Source of the DNA: Gnetum montanum
Lineage: Eukaryota > Streptophyta > Gnetopsida > Gnetales > Gnetaceae
Assembly: GCA_015680685.1 (NCBI GenBank)
Contig: MNCI01015984.1
Location: 724,013-788,012, forward strand
DNA length: 64,000 nt
Direction of reading: 5' to 3'
A program made the position numbers and the translations under genes. Of this stretch, positions 60,632 to 64,000 are shown piece by piece (position 1 is the first letter of the stretch; every line of letters begins with the position of its first letter). The notes beneath the pieces are model-generated. The model saw only the letters and a program-made list of their open reading frames with translations, had not been told where the DNA came from and ran no database searches.

Positions 60632-60808
60632 GTTCCACAAGTTTTGTATTTTGTGTTGGTGTCCAAATTTTATTTTTTTTCCACATTGTGGCATGAAATA
60701 GTCCATGGTCAATCAACAATCCCATACCTATCCATTATTTGTAATTGAATGAACTTGTTCCTCATTTTGTTTGACTCAAGGATGAGTTTTTATTTAGTTG
60801 TGGGGATA

Positions 60809-61682
60809 TGATGAGTTATGGTTTGCCAGGCTTTGATATCGGGTATGCGATATCAGGTACGCGATATCATAGGCTTGGAAATGATGTTAGATATCTGATA
60901 TCGCTATTCCCGTGTTATCCTATAAATATAACATTAAGGTGCATGGTAGAGGAAGTTTTGGGGTAGGGGGGTGTGGAGGGAAGTCTTTAGTTAGTTTTTA
61001 GTTTTTAGTTCTTATAGTTAGTTTTAGTGTTCTTTTCAAGTGCATGCCCGCAATGTGATGCTTGTAATTATATGGAACCTTTGTTCGAGTGTGAAGTACT
61101 TGGACATGCACATGATTAGTAATAAAGATTGAGATTACTTCATCATTGCAACATTCACTTAGCTTTTAATTGTTTTAATTGTTGATTATTTATTACTATT
61201 TTACTATTTCTTTTATTGGTATTTACTATTCTTGTTAATGTGGAATGAGTACGCCTTAATCATGAATATTTAAGTGTAACTACATGGTAACCCAGTAGTG
61301 TATTGAGTAGTGCTTCAAGTGATGTGTGCTTGGTAATCCTAGATGTAGTACACAAAGTCCAAGATGCATACAGATGATTAGGAATGGATGCTCATCACAC
61401 TTAGGCTAGCTTAGATCTTATTTCCTATTACCCATTAGCTTAATTAAGTTATTTCTTATTATCCTTATAAGTAGCATAGTAGTAGGGATCACATCATACA
61501 TCTCACTCTAGACTAAACCATACATGACAAAGAAAATACTAGTCCAAGTGGGAAGGCAGTGAATTGCGATCAACGTATAACCATCTAGGTGCCATAACTA
61601 GTCCATTCGTAGAGTTTGACTAGATTGCGCGTACATGCTCGTATTTTTATGGTTGAGCGTAGGGGTACCTTGCCGCTCATCA
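60809..61682 (+). repeat. 3' LTR of element C
   Basis: TGATGAGTTA to GCTCATCA. U3 has GATATCGGGTATGCGATATC and GGTACGCGATATC, then CCTATAAATATAAC. Shares CCTTTGTTCGAGTGTGAAG with E2. Confidence 0.9.
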
Positions 61683-61687
61683 ATAGG

Positions 61688-62286
61688 CTACTAGGGCTTT
61701 GACATTTGGCTTAGGCATTGCTCTTTTTCTTTAGAGTGGGGGCATAGGGCTAGATGTGTGCGTTGTAGGATCAATCCTTCTGATTGTGTGCATGTTGTTA
61801 TGTTTTTGTGTCTCATGTATGTGTCATGAGTCTTTATGAGTACATGATGTCTAAGGCATTCTCACCATGTTTTTAATCATATTTAGTAGGTTTCATGACT
61901 TCTTATAGGGTTTGTAGGTATGTTGAGTGCTAAGACGTAGTCCATCTTGAGTCAACGCTTCTAAAGTTTATTTGTAAATATTTAGTTGACATGTTTCTAG
62001 TTGTTCATAGAAAAGTAATTTTTTTTCTAATATAAAAGTAGATTAAAATCCATAAATCTAACCTTCAATAGGCTTAACCAAAATCCTTAAATCTCTTTTA
62101 AAGTGAAATTATTTTTCATGCTATTATCATTATTATCCCAAAATTCTTTTATTATTTTTTGTTTCATCTGCCAAAGTTTGATTTTAAATAGTTATTTAGC
62201 ACCATACTTGATATAAGAATCAAATCAAACAACATTCATGATTCTAGCAAAACTACATACAACAAAATAATTAAATTAATGACTTT
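61688..62286. other. spacer right of element C
   Basis: About 600 bases of A/T-rich sequence, originally contiguous with the DNA left of 49935. Nothing recognised. Confidence 0.4.
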
Positions 62287-62760
62287 TGATGAGTAGTGGA
62301 GTATCCAACACCCAACCATATGAGATATGAGTGTTCACGTGCAATCCTAGTCAAACTTCGTAGATAAGGCAATGTGATTATACCAGTAATTAGTTGACAT
62401 TCGCCATCATTGTCTTCCCATGTGAGCTAGTAAAATCAGTGTGTATGGTTTAACTCATGGTGAGGTATATGATATTGTTGTTGTATTGACCATTAAACTC
62501 CAAGTAATCATGAAGTGAAAGTAAGGGTTTCTAAATCTAAGTGACAGTAAAATAAATCTAAACTAGCCTATGTGAGGAATACTTGGTCCTGATCTTCTAA
62601 TCACACCTTGGACTTCATGCAACTAGTACTAGGATTACCAAGTAATACACTATTGGGCATACCAAGTGATAGTACTACTTGGTTACCAAGTAGTTACACT
62701 TACGTGCTCAAGATCAGTCGTACTCATTCTGCTTAATGACATTAAAAGTAAATTGCAAGT
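62287..62760 (-). repeat. LTR fragment H (Athila-like, inverted), interrupted by element G
   Basis: On the + strand it starts TGATGAGTAGTGGAG and includes AACCATATGAGATATGAGTGTTC and ACCAAG...ACC words of the R/U5 part of this LTR family in reverse. It breaks off at the start of LTR G. Confidence 0.65.
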
Positions 62761-63585
62761 TGATGAACTATGATATCAGACTGCGATATCGCATTCGTGA
62801 TATCAAGACCTTCCAAGCGATATCGGGCATCCAATATCAGAACTTGCCTTGTATCCTATAAATAAGAGGTGGGTGCACTTGGTTTAACAATAGATTAGTT
62901 AGATCCTTACCCAAACTCTTACCTTTTATACCTCTCAAACTTAGAATTAATTTTGCATGCCTGCAGTAGGAGTCATAAAGTGAATGGATCTTTATTCGAG
63001 CATTGTGTACCTGAGCACACCTTGTGTATGGCAATAAAGACGAACTTTGTGATAAACCTTGTAGCATTCAGAATAGATTAATTAATGTTAACTACTGTTA
63101 CTTAATGATTTCCTTAGTTAATTAATGGTCTCTCTCTCAACCTATAACTCTCCTAAGTAAGCACACTTAGTATGATCACTTCGAGCATGTGTGCAATGCT
63201 TGATAACCCAGTAACAATTAGCATTTGGTAATCCAAATAGTGTTGCACTAGTTTAGGATGTGTACAACAAGTGAGAATGGATGCTAGTGTTAGGACTAGT
63301 TAAAGCATAGTTGAGTAGTTAAATTAAATTAGTTACTTACTTATCTCTTTCTCCTTCCTTTGTAGCACCAGGACATAAAAACATAAAAAACTATAAAAAT
63401 CATGTACCTCAAGTTTACTTAACCATACAATCGTGCTATACAAGTAAGCTTAGGAAGACAATGATTGACTAACCTATCCTTGTTCCACAAAGGCGCATAA
63501 GCACCTAGTCCTTGGAATTCGACCAGATTGTGCATGGACGCTCGTATTTGTATGGTTGAGCATAGGGATACCTCACCATTCATCA
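62761..63585 (+). repeat. 5' LTR of element G (GATATC-type), with PBS
   Basis: TGATGAACTA to CATTCATCA, 825 bp. Several GATATC words, then CTATAAATAAGAGGTGGG (about 62858). TCTTTATTCGAGCA and AATAAAGACGAAC resemble E1. PBS TTGGCCCATTGTCGAGGA follows at 63586-63603. Confidence 0.85.
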
Positions 63586-63723
63586 TTGGCCCATTGTCGA
63601 GGACTTTGTTGTTTGTGTGCTAATTAGAACTTAGGAAATCTTTCTCATCATTGGAATGAACCCTAGGGTTGGTTGTCTTACAATTATTAAAAAGAAGAAT
63701 ATTGCATACTGAATAGAAAATCA

Positions 63724-64000
63724 TGTCTCCTTCTTCTTACGAAAGTGCTTCACCACCTAGGTCTGATATAGGGAATAATTGGAGGCATAGTACACATGAT
63801 AATCTGCCAGTCCCTTAATAGTTTCATGTGGTATATGTTCATCCCAATGATTATATACCAAACTTTACCTTTATCCTCCACCAGGATGAACAATTGTGTT
63901 GGCATGATTTAGAAGGTAACATAGTGTTGCCTCCCGATCGCTCAGTCCTGGGCATGCTCCTTTGTGATCTCACATGAATTGGTATGCAACACTTACAAGT
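63724..64000 (+). pseudogene. Element G gag, 5' part
   Basis: ATG 63724 (MSPSSYESASPP), two stops, then VVYVHPNDYIPNFTFILHQD and EGNIVLPPDRSV, which match the start of element D gag. Cut by the window edge. Confidence 0.65.

Larger units (their letters stand above)
49940..61682 (+). mobile_element. Element C: Athila-like element with gag and accessory ORF, no recognisable pol
   Basis: LTRs at 49940-53297 (with insert) and 60809-61682 (874 bp), TGATGAGT to GCTCATCA. Target duplications GTAGG (49935-49939) and ATAGG (61683-61687) differ at one base. PBS at 53298, gag 53.5-55.8 kb, internal promoter 57.24-57.33 kb, accessory ORF 57829-60631, polypurine GTTGTGGGGATA before the 3' LTR. Without the 2.5-kb insert it measures about 9.2 kb. 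No RT, RNase H or integrase motif was found between gag and the accessory ORF. Confidence 0.85.

Overview
The window reads as nuclear DNA of a large-genome land plant, most like a gymnosperm. This is inferred from a few intron-bearing host exons in a sea of old, decayed, nested Ty3-type LTR retrotransposons; no species can be named. There is no bacterial, organellar, rRNA, tRNA-gene or CRISPR content. A 42-base N gap lies at 34905-34946.

Two host genes are recognisable and point towards each other. On the + strand, 6723-8247 holds the last five exons of a mitochondrial 3-hydroxyisobutyryl-CoA hydrolase-like gene. On the - strand, 48736-44900 holds a five-coding-exon gene for a plastid bS6-type ribosomal protein with a long acidic tail; all its splice phases agree.

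The rest is mobile DNA. (1) Element A (1 to about 6.3 kb, - strand) is the 5' half of a Tat/Ogre-lineage element: LTR, PBS, gag-pro, then a repeat-rich region. (2) Element D (10260-41826, - strand, target duplication TTATG) is an Athila-like element with gag, pol and a 3' accessory ORF. Inside it sits solo LTR E2 (duplication AGGAC), inside that solo LTR E1 (ATCAG), and inside that the 17.6-kb Tat element B (15183-32795, GCCGC). (3) An inverted LTR pair lies at 42282-44050. (4) Element C (49940-61682, + strand) is an Athila-like element with gag and the accessory ORF but no recognisable pol, and a 2.5-kb repeat cluster inside its 5' LTR. (5) Element G starts at 62761 inside an older inverted LTR fragment and leaves the window.

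Two arrangements deserve attention. In element B, gag-pro and RT-RH-INT are separated by a predicted 5.1-kb phase-0 intron (27162-22044). It holds a complete antisense, multi-exon gene whose first part resembles an FCP1/NIF-type HAD phosphatase that has lost its catalytic aspartates. In the Athila-like elements C and D, the accessory ORF has its own TATA box, a leader intron ending exactly at the ATG, and an upstream region that repeats the U3 motif of that element's LTR type. Short hairpin-forming AGTTTTA repeats mark the same places in elements A and B.
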